Positions 44,588-53,468 of a stretch of 64,000 bases of DNA are shown here, in pieces (the stretch's first letter is position 1; each line of letters starts with the position of its first letter). The notes beneath the pieces are model-generated. The model had not been told where the DNA came from, did not search any database, and was given only the letters and a program-made list of their open reading frames with translations. A program made the position numbers and the translations under genes. The DNA comes from Actinomadura rayongensis (GTDB lineage: Bacteria; Actinomycetota; Actinomycetes; Streptosporangiales; Streptosporangiaceae), in the NCBI RefSeq assembly GCF_009831215.1, contig NZ_WUTW01000002.1, positions 372,001 through 436,000 of the forward strand, read 5' to 3'.

Positions 44588-45561
44588 ACCTGGACAAGAC
44601 CGACGACCTTCCCGACGCGGAACGGGCGCGCGCCGCGCTCGCCGCGCTGCGCGGCGAGGTCGGCAAGACCGTCGTCGGCCAGGAGTCGGTGGTGACGGGC
44701 CTGGTCATCGCGCTGCTGTGCCGGGGGCACGTGCTGCTGGAGGGCGTGCCGGGCACCGCCAAGACGCTGCTGGTCAAGACGCTGGCGCGCAGTCTGGAGC
44801 TGGACTTCAAGCGCGTCCAGTTCACCCCGGACCTCATGCCCGGCGACGTCACCGGCTCGCTGATCTACGACAACCGGTCCGCGGAGTTCGAGTTCCGGCC
44901 CGGCCCGGTGTTCACGAACCTGCTGCTCGCCGACGAGATCAACCGGACGCCGCCGAAGACCCAGGCGTCGCTGCTGGAGGCGATGGAGGAGCGGCAGGTG
45001 TCGGTGGAGGGCACAGCCCGTCCGCTGCCCGACCCGTTCGTGGTGTGCGCGACGCAGAACCCCGTCGAGTACGAGGGGACGTACCCGCTGCCCGAGGCCC
45101 AGCTCGACCGGTTCCTCGTGAAGCTGACCGTGCCCGTCCCGGCCCGGGACGAGGAGATCACCATGCTCCAGCGGCACGCGGCGGGCTTCGACCCGTCCGA
45201 CCTGTCGGAGGTCAAGCCGGTCGCGGGCGCGGCGGACCTCGCGGCGGGGCGGGCGCAGGTCCGGGCCGTCCACCTGGACCCGAAGGTCGCCGCCTACGTC
45301 GTGGACCTGTGCCGGGCGACCCGGCAGTCGCCGTCCCTGGCGCTCGGCGTGTCGCCGCGCGGCGCGACGGCGCTGCTCGCGACGGCGCGGGCGTGGGCGT
45401 GGCTGTCGGGCCGCGACTACGTGTCGCCCGACGACGTGAAGGCGCTCGCCCGGCCGACGCTGCGGCACCGCGTCCAGCTCCGTCCGGAGGCCGAGCTGGA
45501 GGGCGCGACGGCCGACGGCGTGCTGGACGGCATCCTCGCCCACGTCCCCGCGCCGCGCTGA
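44584..45561 (+). CDS. MoxR-family AAA+ ATPase
   Basis: A 325-residue cytosolic AAA+ ATPase. Walker A is VLLEGVPGTAKTLLVKTL, Walker B is LLLADEINRTPPKTQASLLE, followed by MEERQVSVEG and sensor 1 VCATQNPVEYEGTYPLPEAQ. The arginine-finger region LDRFLVKL and sensor 2 GVSPRGATALL complete the set. MoxR ATPases act as chaperones, usually with VWA or DUF58 partners. It starts at GTG 44584 (GTGA overlap) and its TGA shares a base with the DUF58 ATG (TGATG). Confidence 0.93.
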   Translation: MNLDKTDDLPDAERARAALAALRGEVGKTVVGQESVVTGLVIALLCRGHVLLEGVPGTAKTLLVKTLARSLELDFKRVQFTPDLMPGDVTGSLIYDNRSAEFEFRPGPVFTNLLLADEINRTPPKTQASLLEAMEERQVSVEGTARPLPDPFVVCATQNPVEYEGTYPLPEAQLDRFLVKLTVPVPARDEEITMLQRHAAGFDPSDLSEVKPVAGAADLAAGRAQVRAVHLDPKVAAYVVDLCRATRQSPSLALGVSPRGATALLATARAWAWLSGRDYVSPDDVKALARPTLRHRVQLRPEAELEGATADGVLDGILAHVPAPR

Positions 45562-46853
45562 TGGCGGTCACCGGCCGTCTCGGGCTGCTCGCGCTGCTCG
45601 GCGCGCTCCTGCCGCTGCTGGTGCCGAGCTGGTGGACGCTGCTCGCCGTGTGGGCGGTGCTGGCGTTCGGCGTGATCGTGGACGTGGCGTTCGCGGGCAA
45701 CGTCCGGGCGCTGGAGCTGCACCGCGCAGGGGACACGAGCGTGCGGCTCGGCGAGGCCGCCCGCGTCGCGCTGATCGTGGAGAACGCCGGACGGCGGCGC
45801 GTCCGGGCGCGGCTGCGGGACGTCTGGCCGCCGAGCGCGGGCGCCGCGCCCCGGGTCGTCCGGATCGACGTGCCCGCCGGCGAGCGCCGCCGGATCGAGA
45901 TGACCTTGACTCCGACGCGGCGCGGCGACCGGGACGCGGTGACGGTCGTCGTCCGGTCGCGCGGCCCGCTCGGGCTCGCGGCGCGGCAGCTCTCCCGGCC
46001 CGCGCCGTGGCGGGTGCGGGTGCTGCCCGCGTTCCCCTCGCGCCGCCACCTGCCCGCCAAGCTGGCCCGGCTGCGCGAGCTGACCGGCGCGAACGTCGCG
46101 CAGATCCGGGGCCAGGGCACCGAGTTCGACTCGCTGCGCGAGTACGTGGCGGGCGACGACGTCCGGTCGATCGACTGGCGGGCCACCGCGCGGCGCGGCG
46201 ACGTCGTCGTGCGGACGTGGCGGCCCGAGCAGAACCGCCGCCTCTACCTGGTGCTGGACACCGGCCGCACGTCCGCCGGGCGGGTCGGGGACGTCCCGCG
46301 CCTCGACTGCTCGATGGACGCGGCGCTGCTGCTCGGCGCGCTGGCGTCCCGCGCAGGCGACCGGGTGGACCTGCTCGCCTACGACCGGCGCGTCCGGGCA
46401 CGCGTCGAGGGGACGTCCCGGACGGACGTCCTGACCGCGATGGTCCAGGCGATGGCGCCGCTGGAGCCCGCGCTGGTCGAGTCGGACGCGGCCGGGATGG
46501 TGTCGGCGCTGCTGGCGCGCGTCCGGCAGCGGTCGCTCGTCGTGCTGCTCACCGATCTGAACGCCGCCGCGATCGAAGAGGGCCTGTACCCGGTGCTGCC
46601 TCGGCTCACCGCGCGGCACCTGGTGCTCGTCGCGGCCGTGTCGGACCCGCGCGCCGCAGCGATGGCGCGAGCGCGCGGCGACCTCGTGTCCGCCTACGAC
46701 GCGGCGGCGGCCGAGCGCGCCCGCGCCGAGCGGGACCGGCTGACGGCCGAGCTGCGCGCGTTCGGCGTCGAGGTCGTGGACGCGCCGCCGGACCGCATCG
46801 CGCCCGCGCTCGCCGACGCCTACCTTGCGCTGAAGGCCGCCGGACGGCTCTAG
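45561..46853 (+). CDS. DUF58 (VWA-like) protein
   Basis: A 430-residue protein with two N-terminal membrane segments (about 5-22 and 26-45), an Ig-like region (about 55-180), and the DUF58 core QIRGQGTEFDSLREYVAGDD with VRSIDWRATARRGDVVVRTW. A von-Willebrand-type fold follows: RRLYLVLDTGRTSAG has a D-T-G-S-like metal site, then LVVLLTDLNAAAIEEG. DUF58 proteins are MoxR substrates or partners. Its stop overlaps the convergent SpoIIM-like gene by four bases. Confidence 0.9.
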   Translation: MAVTGRLGLLALLGALLPLLVPSWWTLLAVWAVLAFGVIVDVAFAGNVRALELHRAGDTSVRLGEAARVALIVENAGRRRVRARLRDVWPPSAGAAPRVVRIDVPAGERRRIEMTLTPTRRGDRDAVTVVVRSRGPLGLAARQLSRPAPWRVRVLPAFPSRRHLPAKLARLRELTGANVAQIRGQGTEFDSLREYVAGDDVRSIDWRATARRGDVVVRTWRPEQNRRLYLVLDTGRTSAGRVGDVPRLDCSMDAALLLGALASRAGDRVDLLAYDRRVRARVEGTSRTDVLTAMVQAMAPLEPALVESDAAGMVSALLARVRQRSLVVLLTDLNAAAIEEGLYPVLPRLTARHLVLVAAVSDPRAAAMARARGDLVSAYDAAAAERARAERDRLTAELRAFGVEVVDAPPDRIAPALADAYLALKAAGRL

Positions 46854-47845
46854 GCCGCGACGGGCACGGTGTCGGGGACCAGGTCGTCCGCGCCGGTCTC
46901 CCCGGCGGCGAGCGCGCGGCGGCCGAGGACGATCACGTAGGTCAGGAAGCCCGCCTCGGCGACCGCGCCGATCCCGATCCGCAGCCACGTGACGTGGACC
47001 CAGCCCGTCACGAACCCTTCGATGAGACCGGACACCAGCAGCACGCCGACCAGCCCGATCGCGATGGCGACCAGCGCACGGCCCTCGGCGGCGAGCGCCT
47101 CGCCGCGGCGGCGCGGGCCGGGGTCCACGACCGTCCAGCCGAGCCGCAGGCCCGCCGCGCAGGCCAGGTAGACGGCCGTCAGCTCCAGCATCCCGTGCGG
47201 CAGGATCAGCCCGAAGAACACGTCGCCCTTGCCGTGCGCGAACATCAGCCCGGCCGTCAGGCCCAGGTTGAGCTGGTTGGCGAAGAGGACGTAAAGCGTC
47301 GGCAGCCCGAGGAAGATCCCGAACATCAGCGCGACGGCCGACACCCAGGCGTTGTTCACCCACACCTGGAACGCGAACGACGACGCCGAGTGCTCGGTGT
47401 AGTAGTTCGCGAAGTCGTGCTCCACGAGCTGGCGAATCGCGTGGTCGGAACCGATCGACGCCTGGACGTCCGGGTTCCGCGCGACCCACACCGCGAGGAT
47501 CACCGCGAACACGTTCCCGACGACCGTGATGCCGATCCACCACCAGCGCAGCCGGTATGCGGCGGCGGGGAACGCGACGGTGGCGAAGCGCGTCACGTCC
47601 CGCCACATCGGCGCCTGCGCGCCCGCGACCGTCGCGCGTCCCCGAGCGACCAGCGACGACAGCCGCGCCACGAGATGCGGGTCGGGCGAGCTGGAGCGCA
47701 CGACCGACAGATGCGTCGCCGTCCGCTGGTACAGCTCGACCAGCTCGTCGATCTCCGGGCCGCTCAGCTTGCGGGCGGAGTTGACGAGCTTCTCCAGGCG
47801 CCGCCATTCCGCGTCGTGCGCGGCGGCGTAGGCGTCGACGTCCAC
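46850..47845 (-). CDS. SpoIIM-family (stage II sporulation protein M-like) membrane protein
   Basis: A 331-residue protein. Start GTG 47845 gives VDVDAYAAAHDAEWRRLEKL. A cytosolic helical part with LVELYQRTATHLSVVRS is followed by about six membrane segments. The SpoIIM core is GLMFAHGKGDVFFGLILPHG with MLELTAVYLACAAGLRLG. In Bacillus SpoIIM drives septal peptidoglycan remodelling with SpoIID/P; in actinobacteria SpoIIM-like genes pair with RDD genes, as here, and their role is unclear. It is divergent from the RDD gene 52 bases away and overlaps the DUF58 end tail to tail. Confidence 0.88.
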   Translation of the reverse strand: MDVDAYAAAHDAEWRRLEKLVNSARKLSGPEIDELVELYQRTATHLSVVRSSSPDPHLVARLSSLVARGRATVAGAQAPMWRDVTRFATVAFPAAAYRLRWWWIGITVVGNVFAVILAVWVARNPDVQASIGSDHAIRQLVEHDFANYYTEHSASSFAFQVWVNNAWVSAVALMFGIFLGLPTLYVLFANQLNLGLTAGLMFAHGKGDVFFGLILPHGMLELTAVYLACAAGLRLGWTVVDPGPRRRGEALAAEGRALVAIAIGLVGVLLVSGLIEGFVTGWVHVTWLRIGIGAVAEAGFLTYVIVLGRRALAAGETGADDLVPDTVPVAA

Positions 47846-47897
47846 CCGGCGAGAGTACGGCAAAATGGACCTCCTTCGACGCGGAGGAGGGCCGCTC

Positions 47898-48983
47898 GTG
47901 GCCGAACTCGTGACCGGCGAGGCCGTCGCGCTGGACCTGCGGGTCGCGCGGCTGCCGAGCCGGGCGTGCGCCCTCTTCATCGACCTGATGCTCCAGCTCA
48001 CGCTGCTCGGCCTCTTCGGGAACCTGCTCGGCGCCCTCACCTCGATCGCCGACCCCGCGTGGGGCGTCGGCGTGACGCTCGCGACGGTCGTGCTCGTCAT
48101 CGTCGGCTACCCGTGCGTGATGGAGACGGTGACGCGCGGCCGGACGCTCGGCAAGCTCGCCCTCGGCATGCGCGTCGTCGCGAGCGACGGCGGGCCGGTG
48201 CGGTTCCGGCAGGCACTCGTCCGCGCCCTCGCCGGGTTCCTGGAGTTCTGGACGCTCTACGGCGCGCCCGCGCTCGTCGCGTCGCTCTGCAGCCGGCGCG
48301 GGCGGCGGCTCGGGGACGTGTTCGCCGGGACGATCGTCATCCAGGAGCGCGCGTCGGGGCCGGCGCATTTCGGGCCGGTCGCGGTGATGCCGCCTGGGCT
48401 CGCGGCGTGGGCGGCCGGGCTGGAGCTGTCGCGGGTGCCGGACGATCTGGCGATGACGGCGCGGCAGTACCTCGTCCGGTTCTGGGAGCTGCTGCCGGAG
48501 GTCCGCGACGAGCTGGGCGCCCGGATCGCCGGGCAGGTGGGCGCGCTGGTCAGCCCGCCTCCACCGCCGGGCTGGCGGCCGGAGCTGGTGCTGTCGGCGG
48601 TGCTGGCCGAGCGGCGCGTACGGGAGTCGCGGCGTCTCGCGGCACAGCGCGCGCAACTCCGCCGCCTGCGCGGCCTGTCCCCCGAACCCGCGATGGCGGG
48701 CGGCCCGCCGCCCTATCCCGCGACGCCCGGTGGTCCACCGACGGGCCCCATCCCGTACCCGACCGCAGGCGGTCCGGCGCCGCACCCCACGATGGCGGGC
48801 GGCCCAGCGCCCTACCCGGCGACGGTCGGCCGTCCCCCCTCCGGCCCGATGCCGTACCCCCCGCCCGCCGGCGGGCCACCGACCGGACCCATGCTCTATC
48901 CCCCGCCGGCGGGCGGACCGCCGACTGGCCCCATGCCGTATCCCCCGACGGGAGGCTGGCCACCGAACGGCCCGCGCACCTGA
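47898..48983 (+). CDS. RDD-family membrane protein with Pro/Gly repeat tail
   Basis: A 361-residue protein. GTG 47898 is chosen because GGAGGAGG lies eight bases before it. The RDD domain (about 10-140) has VARLPSRACALFIDLMLQL, RGRTLGKLALGMRVVASDGG and RRLGDVFAGTIVI with three or four membrane segments. The next part, about 150-265, has DDLAMTARQYLVRFWELLPE. The tail (about 270-361) is a repeat of PPTGPMPYPPPAGG-like units. Function unknown; RDD proteins may transport or exchange ions. The repeats continue as decayed copies beyond the stop. Confidence 0.88.
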   Translation: MAELVTGEAVALDLRVARLPSRACALFIDLMLQLTLLGLFGNLLGALTSIADPAWGVGVTLATVVLVIVGYPCVMETVTRGRTLGKLALGMRVVASDGGPVRFRQALVRALAGFLEFWTLYGAPALVASLCSRRGRRLGDVFAGTIVIQERASGPAHFGPVAVMPPGLAAWAAGLELSRVPDDLAMTARQYLVRFWELLPEVRDELGARIAGQVGALVSPPPPPGWRPELVLSAVLAERRVRESRRLAAQRAQLRRLRGLSPEPAMAGGPPPYPATPGGPPTGPIPYPTAGGPAPHPTMAGGPAPYPATVGRPPSGPMPYPPPAGGPPTGPMLYPPPAGGPPTGPMPYPPTGGWPPNGPRT

Positions 48984-49240
48984 CGCGGCCTGTCCCGGTG
49001 CGGCGCTCACGGGCGACGACTGGCCCGGCTGACAGCCGGGAGAAAGCCGGCCCGGCGCGCCATGCCGTAACCCCGACGGCCAGCGGGCCATCGACCGGCC
49101 AATGCCCTACCTCCGACGGGCGGTGCGCCGCCAATTGGCCGCAGGCCGTACCCCTGGATGGGTTGGCGAGCCATCAACCGGCCCGATGCCGCGATTCGCG
49201 GGAGGCGGCGCGCCGCCTGCCGACCCGATCTCGGACGGGC
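48984..49240 (+). pseudogene. Decayed 3' extension of the RDD repeat tail
   Basis: Beyond the RDD stop at 48983 the DNA still resembles the repeat units in shifting frames. Examples are GGCCATCGACCGGCC-AATGCC near 49087 and, in another frame near 49168, GEPSTGPMPRFAGGGAPP. The gene probably once encoded a longer repeat tail that was cut by a stop and frameshifts. The remaining bases to 49385 show no gene. Confidence 0.55.
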
Positions 49241-49385
49241 AGAGTTCCCCCGGTGCGTCCAGCGTCGCATCTGGAGACGGCCGACGGGCCGCCGCCGTTC
49301 GGGCCGTCCGGCTCGTCCGGGGCTTCCTGCCGAAGCGTTTGATGAGGCCGGGCGAGGACGTCCTCGGCCCACCGCACCGACCCGC

Positions 49386-49832
49386 TCAGCGCAGGTGCTC
49401 GTAGGCCAGGTAGGCGGCGGCTCCGTAGGCGAGATGCGGGATCGCGTCCGACAGCCAGCTCGACACCGGCCACTTGCGCGGATCGGTCACGCCGAGAACG
49501 GTCATCGGCGCGTTCGAGCCCGTCATCGCCAGTGCCGTCAGCGCGAGCACGCCCACCGGCCACGGCACCCGCCGCCGCGCCAGCACGCCGTACCCGACGG
49601 CCGACGCCAGCCCGGTCGCGTAGCCGAGCAGCGTCCCGACGCCTTCCTTGCGCGCCTCGGCCTGCTGCCCTTCGCCGAGGTCCACGTGCGTGTCGCCGGC
49701 GAGCCGCTCGACCGTCTCCTCCGGCGTGCTGCTGGCCGGACGGCCCCGCACGGCCATGTCGAGGTAGGTGGTGAAGTTGAGGGCGCTCGTCCCCGCCGCG
49801 CCCGCGATCAGCCCTTTGGTGATGGTGTTCAT
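49386..49832 (-). CDS. Uncharacterised small membrane protein
   Basis: A 148-residue protein beginning MNTITKGLIAGAAGTSALNF. Four weak hydrophobic segments are visible, near 5-25, 68-88, 92-112 and 128-145. A hydrophilic loop with STPEETVERLAGDTHV lies between the first and second. It looks like a membrane protein of unknown function widespread in actinomycetes, but I do not recognise a named family. It is 35 bases upstream on the strand from the catalase-like gene's end and may be a separate transcript. Confidence 0.65.
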   Translation of the reverse strand: MNTITKGLIAGAAGTSALNFTTYLDMAVRGRPASSTPEETVERLAGDTHVDLGEGQQAEARKEGVGTLLGYATGLASAVGYGVLARRRVPWPVGVLALTALAMTGSNAPMTVLGVTDPRKWPVSSWLSDAIPHLAYGAAAYLAYEHLR

Positions 49833-49867
49833 GCGCCGCCCCTACCCGCCGAACGCGCGGTATGCGC

Positions 49868-50524
49868 TCACGGCTCGGGCGCGTCGCGGCCCCGGCGGGA
49901 TGCGGCGTACGCGCGGCGGCGCAGCCGGACCAGCGGCCCGGCCAGATGCGCCTCGGGACGGGCGTTGAGCACCGGATCGAACGTCCGGTCGTCGTCCAGC
50001 GGCGTGTGCAGCCGGAGCCGCGCGAACGGGCGCCATCCGCCGACGATGGTCGTCGCGGCCAGCGCGAACAGCGGCCGTTCGGCGCGGACGGCGTCGTCGA
50101 GGTCGCCGATCCGCGCGGGCAGCCGCTGGCCGCGCAGCGGGAACACGCCGAGCAGCCGGATCCGCCCGCCGAGCCGGTAGGGCATCAGCGTGCTGAACAC
50201 TCCGGTCGCGAACGAGCGGCGGGGCCAGGGCAGATGCCGCAGCAGCGATGTTGTGAACAGCAGGTCGATCGGCGTGCCGTGGGTCGGGACGCGCAGTGCG
50301 AGGCCGAGCGCGTCCGGCAGGCCGTCCGGCAGTCCGCCGCCCTTGGACAGCCGCGCGATCACGCCGTGCTCGCCGACCGCCGCCAGCGGCCCGGACCCGG
50401 CGGGTAGGACGTGCCGGGCGTCCGGGTCGATGTGGAGCGTGCCGCCGAACATCCGTCCGGCCGGGTGCAGGGCGCGGGCGTGTCGGAGCCGCGCGGTCTC
50501 CTCGACCGCGGCCTGGCCGGCCAC
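49868..50524 (-). CDS. Catalase-fold-related protein without full heme set
   Basis: A 218-residue protein. Blocks ARALHPAGRMFGGTLHI, GVIARLSKGGGLPDGLPDALGLALRVP and DLLFTTSLLRHLPW align in order with the catalase core: the R-x-HAKG-GxF, RFSxxGG and D-RG-A-K positions. The distal His is replaced by the HPAGRM form and the protein is far shorter than catalase (about 480), with no proximal Tyr motif visible. Actinobacterial relatives are annotated only as hypothetical or phosphodiesterase. It probably does not degrade peroxide. It is five bases from the MBL-fold gene, so they are co-transcribed. Confidence 0.55.
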   Translation of the reverse strand: MAGQAAVEETARLRHARALHPAGRMFGGTLHIDPDARHVLPAGSGPLAAVGEHGVIARLSKGGGLPDGLPDALGLALRVPTHGTPIDLLFTTSLLRHLPWPRRSFATGVFSTLMPYRLGGRIRLLGVFPLRGQRLPARIGDLDDAVRAERPLFALAATTIVGGWRPFARLRLHTPLDDDRTFDPVLNARPEAHLAGPLVRLRRRAYAASRRGRDAPEP

Positions 50525-50529
50525 GGCGC

Positions 50530-51357
50530 TCAGCGGGCCGCGCCCGCGAGGGGCGCCAGCCGCAGGCTCTGGCCGCGTTCGACGCGCTGGAGGCGCCGAC
50601 CGAGTCCCCGCCGGTCAAGTTCCGTCTCGAACTGGGACAGCGGGGACTTCATCGCGGTGTAGTCGTCGTAGTGGACGGGCACGACCGTCGCGCAGCGGAC
50701 CGTCTCGACCCAGTCCGCGCCCTGCCGTCCGTCCATCGTGACGGTGACGCCGAGCAGCCGCGTCCCGCCGAGGTGGACGATCCCGGTGTCGATCCCCGGA
50801 TGGCGGCGCGTGATCTCGGCGATCTCGCCGTACATCAGCGTGTCGCCGCTGACGCAGATCCGCAGGTCCGGCGGCGATCCGTGCGGGCCGAACTCCAGCA
50901 GCGCGCCCATGACGGGCGGGAGCAGCCGGGCGAGCGGCCCCGGCCCGTGCCGTCCGGGCAGCGCCGTGACGCGGAGCGCCCGGCCGCCCTTGCTGAGCGT
51001 CCGGTGCCGCCACGTCCCGATGCCCTCGGCCTCAAGGAAGCCCCGGTCGCGAAGCGTCCGCGCGGCGGCCGGCGTCGTGTAGATCGGCAGGTCCGGGTCG
51101 AGATGTTCCTCGGCGACGCGGTCCCAGTGGTCGTCATGGAGGTGGGAGAGCACGACGGCGTCCAGGTCGGGCAGCTCGTCGGGCGTGCACGCCGGGTCCT
51201 TCAGGCGGCGGGTCGTGAGCCCGTAGCCGAGCCGCGCGTGGTCGCCCCGACGCAGGAAGTTCGGGTCGGTGAGCAGCGTGAAGCCGCCGTAACGGATGAT
51301 CGTCGTGGCGTTGCCGACGAACGTCAGCGTGCCGTCCTCCGGCTCGACTGCGCTCAT
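50530..51357 (-). CDS. MBL-fold metallo-hydrolase (UlaG/NAPE-PLD-like)
   Basis: A 275-residue metallo-beta-lactamase-fold hydrolase. It starts LTFVGNATTIIRYGGFTLL and has the metal-binding HxHxDH in VVLSHLHDDHWD, then ICVSGDTLMYGEIAEI with the bridging Asp and VVPVHYDDYTAMKSPL with the last His. This pattern is the UlaG or NAPE-PLD-like branch. Substrate unknown, possibly a lipid or sugar ester. It precedes the catalase-like gene by five bases. Confidence 0.88.
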   Translation of the reverse strand: MSAVEPEDGTLTFVGNATTIIRYGGFTLLTDPNFLRRGDHARLGYGLTTRRLKDPACTPDELPDLDAVVLSHLHDDHWDRVAEEHLDPDLPIYTTPAAARTLRDRGFLEAEGIGTWRHRTLSKGGRALRVTALPGRHGPGPLARLLPPVMGALLEFGPHGSPPDLRICVSGDTLMYGEIAEITRRHPGIDTGIVHLGGTRLLGVTVTMDGRQGADWVETVRCATVVPVHYDDYTAMKSPLSQFETELDRRGLGRRLQRVERGQSLRLAPLAGAAR

Positions 51358-51407
51358 GGGTCCCCTTCCTCGGGCGCGGGCGCCGCCCCTACCCGTGGAG
51401 GCGGCGG

Positions 51408-51989
51408 CTACGCGCGGACGAGGTTCGGCGGGCTCTCCAGCTCGGCCAGTTCGATGCCGGGCGCGTCCAGCACGACGTCCCCGGCGAGGTGGACGATCCC
51501 GGTCTCGGCCGTGTCGGGGTCGGTGATCTCGTACCGCTCGACGGGCAGCGGTGCCACGTCCGTCACGTGAACCTCCGTCCCGGCCCGCAGGACGCGGCGC
51601 GCCACCGTCAGCGCGGCCAGCGCCGGCCCGGCGATCGTCACGACCCGCAGCCCGGTCGCGGCCCCGTCGGCGAGCGCGAGCGACCGCGCCACCGCGACCA
51701 GGAATCCCGGGGACTCGCCGAGGAAGCCCGCCGCGCGCGCGGTGAATTCGGACGCGTCACCGTCGGTGCCCCGGACCCATGTCATGGCCTGTCCGGTATA
51801 CCCCCCGCGCAGCCAGCCGCCGGGGGCGCGCACCTCGACGCGGATCTGCCGCCAGCGGGCGTCCACCACCAGATCGGTGCGCACGCCATCGGACCGTTCC
51901 CCCACGTAGCGCCATCCGCCGGGTCCCGGGGCGCACTGGAAGCGCTCCGTCAGTTCCCCGTCGGCATGGACGTAGATTCCGCGCGGCAT
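51408..51989 (-). CDS. Uncharacterised protein (possible lipid- or sugar-binding barrel)
   Basis: A 193-residue protein without signal or membrane segment, rich in beta-strand-like stretches: MPRGIYVHADGELTERFQC, DLVVDARWRQIRVEVRAPG, RRVLRAGTEVHVTDVAPLPV and GIVHLAGDVVLDAPGIELA. I do not recognise the family with confidence; putative glycolipid-binding proteins have a similar two-lobed beta layout, but this is weak. It lies 50 bases upstream of the MBL-fold gene on the same strand and may share its transcript. Confidence 0.6.
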   Translation of the reverse strand: MPRGIYVHADGELTERFQCAPGPGGWRYVGERSDGVRTDLVVDARWRQIRVEVRAPGGWLRGGYTGQAMTWVRGTDGDASEFTARAAGFLGESPGFLVAVARSLALADGAATGLRVVTIAGPALAALTVARRVLRAGTEVHVTDVAPLPVERYEITDPDTAETGIVHLAGDVVLDAPGIELAELESPPNLVRA

Positions 51990-52201
51990 TCCCGGACGTT
52001 ATCGCATCGTTCTCGACCGTTCAGAGTGTGACGCCCGTGTTAAAGGCGCGTCCTATCGAATCCCGTGCCCGTTCAGAGTGAATTTCTGTCGGGGTCGAAG
52101 GCGTTGACGCGTCCCCGGCGCTGATCGAGATTCACATCATCTTCGTCGCCGACCGGCCGGTCCCCCGGCCGCGCCGGTCCTCTCGCACGAACGGAGCCCT
52201 G

Positions 52202-53365
52202 ATGAGAAAGTCCCTGCTCGCGGCGCTGCTGGCCGGCCCGGCCGCGGCGTCCCTGGTGGCCGTGTCGGTGACCCCGGCGCAGGCCGCCACGCTCACCGCC
52301 CCCCTCACGCTCGCCGCTCCCGGCACCGGTGTGAAGGGGCAGTACATCGTGACGTTGAAATCCGGCGTGTCCGTCAGCGAGACGACCCGCAAGCGCAACA
52401 TCACCGCCGCACGGACGTTCGGGAAGGTGCTGAACGGATTCTCGGCGAAACTCTCGGCGAGCCAGCTCGACGCGCTGCGCCGCACGCGCGGCGTCGCTTC
52501 CATCGAGCAGGACGGTTATGTCCACGCGTCCACGACGCAGGTCAATCCGCCGTCCTGGGGCCTTGACCGCATCGACCAGACGAACCTGCCGCTGTCGAAC
52601 AGCTACACCTACAACTCGACGGGTGCGGGCGTCTACGCCTACATCATCGACACGGGCCTCTCGCTCCCGAACTCCGACTTCGGCAGCCGGGCCAGCAACG
52701 TCTACAACGCCGTCGGCGGCAGCGCCAACGACTGCAACGGCCACGGCACGCACGTCGCCGGGACGGTCGGCGGTACGGCCTACGGCGTGGCCAAGGGCGT
52801 CTACCTGCGCGGTGTGAAGGTCCTGGACTGCAACGGCAGCGGTACTTATTCGCAGGTCATCGCCGGTATGAACTGGGTCGCGACCAACCACTCCAACCCG
52901 GCGGTGGCGAACATGTCGCTCGGCGGCGGGTTCTCCTCGTCGGTGAACACGGCGGCCAACAACCTGGCCAGCTCGGGGGTGTTCCTCGCCGTCGCGGCGG
53001 GGAATTCCTACGGTGCCGACGCCTGCAACAGCTCGCCGTCCAGCGCCGCCAACGCCACGACCGTCGCCGCGAGCACCAGTTCCGACGCCAGCGCCAGCTA
53101 CACCAACGTCGGAGGCTGCGTCGACCTGTACGCCCCCGGGACGAACATCACCTCCGACTGGCTGAACGGCGGCACCAACACGATCAGCGGTACGTCGATG
53201 GCGACGCCGCACGTCACGGGCACCGCCGCGCTCTACAAGGCCACCTACGGCAACGCGTCCTACTCCACGATCCGGTCGTGGCTGACGGCGAACGCCACCC
53301 CGAACGTCCTGTCCGGCGTCCCGGCGGGGACCCCGAACCTCCTTCTGAACAAGCGTTCTCTCTGA
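52202..53365 (+). CDS. Secreted subtilase (S8, proteinase K-like)
   Basis: A 387-residue secreted serine protease. A signal peptide (about 1-28, ending PAQA) and an inhibitor I9 propeptide (about 45-110: GQYIVTLKSGVSVSETTRK, KVLNGFSAKLSASQLDAL) precede the catalytic domain. The triad is Asp150 in YAYIIDTGLS, His181 in CNGHGTHVAGTVG and Ser332 in ISGTSMATPHVTG, with oxyanion Asn268 in AVAAGNSYG. Cysteines around 178, 210, 275 and 306 suggest disulfides. It starts at ATG 52202 and ends before a hairpin. It probably feeds on extracellular protein. Confidence 0.95.
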   Translation: MRKSLLAALLAGPAAASLVAVSVTPAQAATLTAPLTLAAPGTGVKGQYIVTLKSGVSVSETTRKRNITAARTFGKVLNGFSAKLSASQLDALRRTRGVASIEQDGYVHASTTQVNPPSWGLDRIDQTNLPLSNSYTYNSTGAGVYAYIIDTGLSLPNSDFGSRASNVYNAVGGSANDCNGHGTHVAGTVGGTAYGVAKGVYLRGVKVLDCNGSGTYSQVIAGMNWVATNHSNPAVANMSLGGGFSSSVNTAANNLASSGVFLAVAAGNSYGADACNSSPSSAANATTVAASTSSDASASYTNVGGCVDLYAPGTNITSDWLNGGTNTISGTSMATPHVTGTAALYKATYGNASYSTIRSWLTANATPNVLSGVPAGTPNLLLNKRSL

Positions 53366-53392
53366 CCCCCGTACAGGGAGAACGTCTCGGGT

Positions 53393-53418
53393 CCCGGCGC
53401 CGCCCCTCCGGCGCCGGG
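53393..53418. terminator. Hairpin after the subtilase gene
   Basis: A perfect nine-base stem CCCGGCGCC/GGCGCCGGG with an eight-base loop, 28 bases after the subtilase stop and 51 before the end of the convergent gene. It can serve both. Confidence 0.7.
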
Positions 53419-53468
53419 GCCCGCGCCGTCCAGCCGGGGCGGGCGCTCGGGGGCCCGTCCCGGCCGTG

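Noticed and set aside
45417..49091. A 1224-codon minus-strand open frame
   Set aside because: It is antisense to the MoxR and DUF58 genes and the RDD gene; only the SpoIIM-like part of this strand, in another frame, is real.
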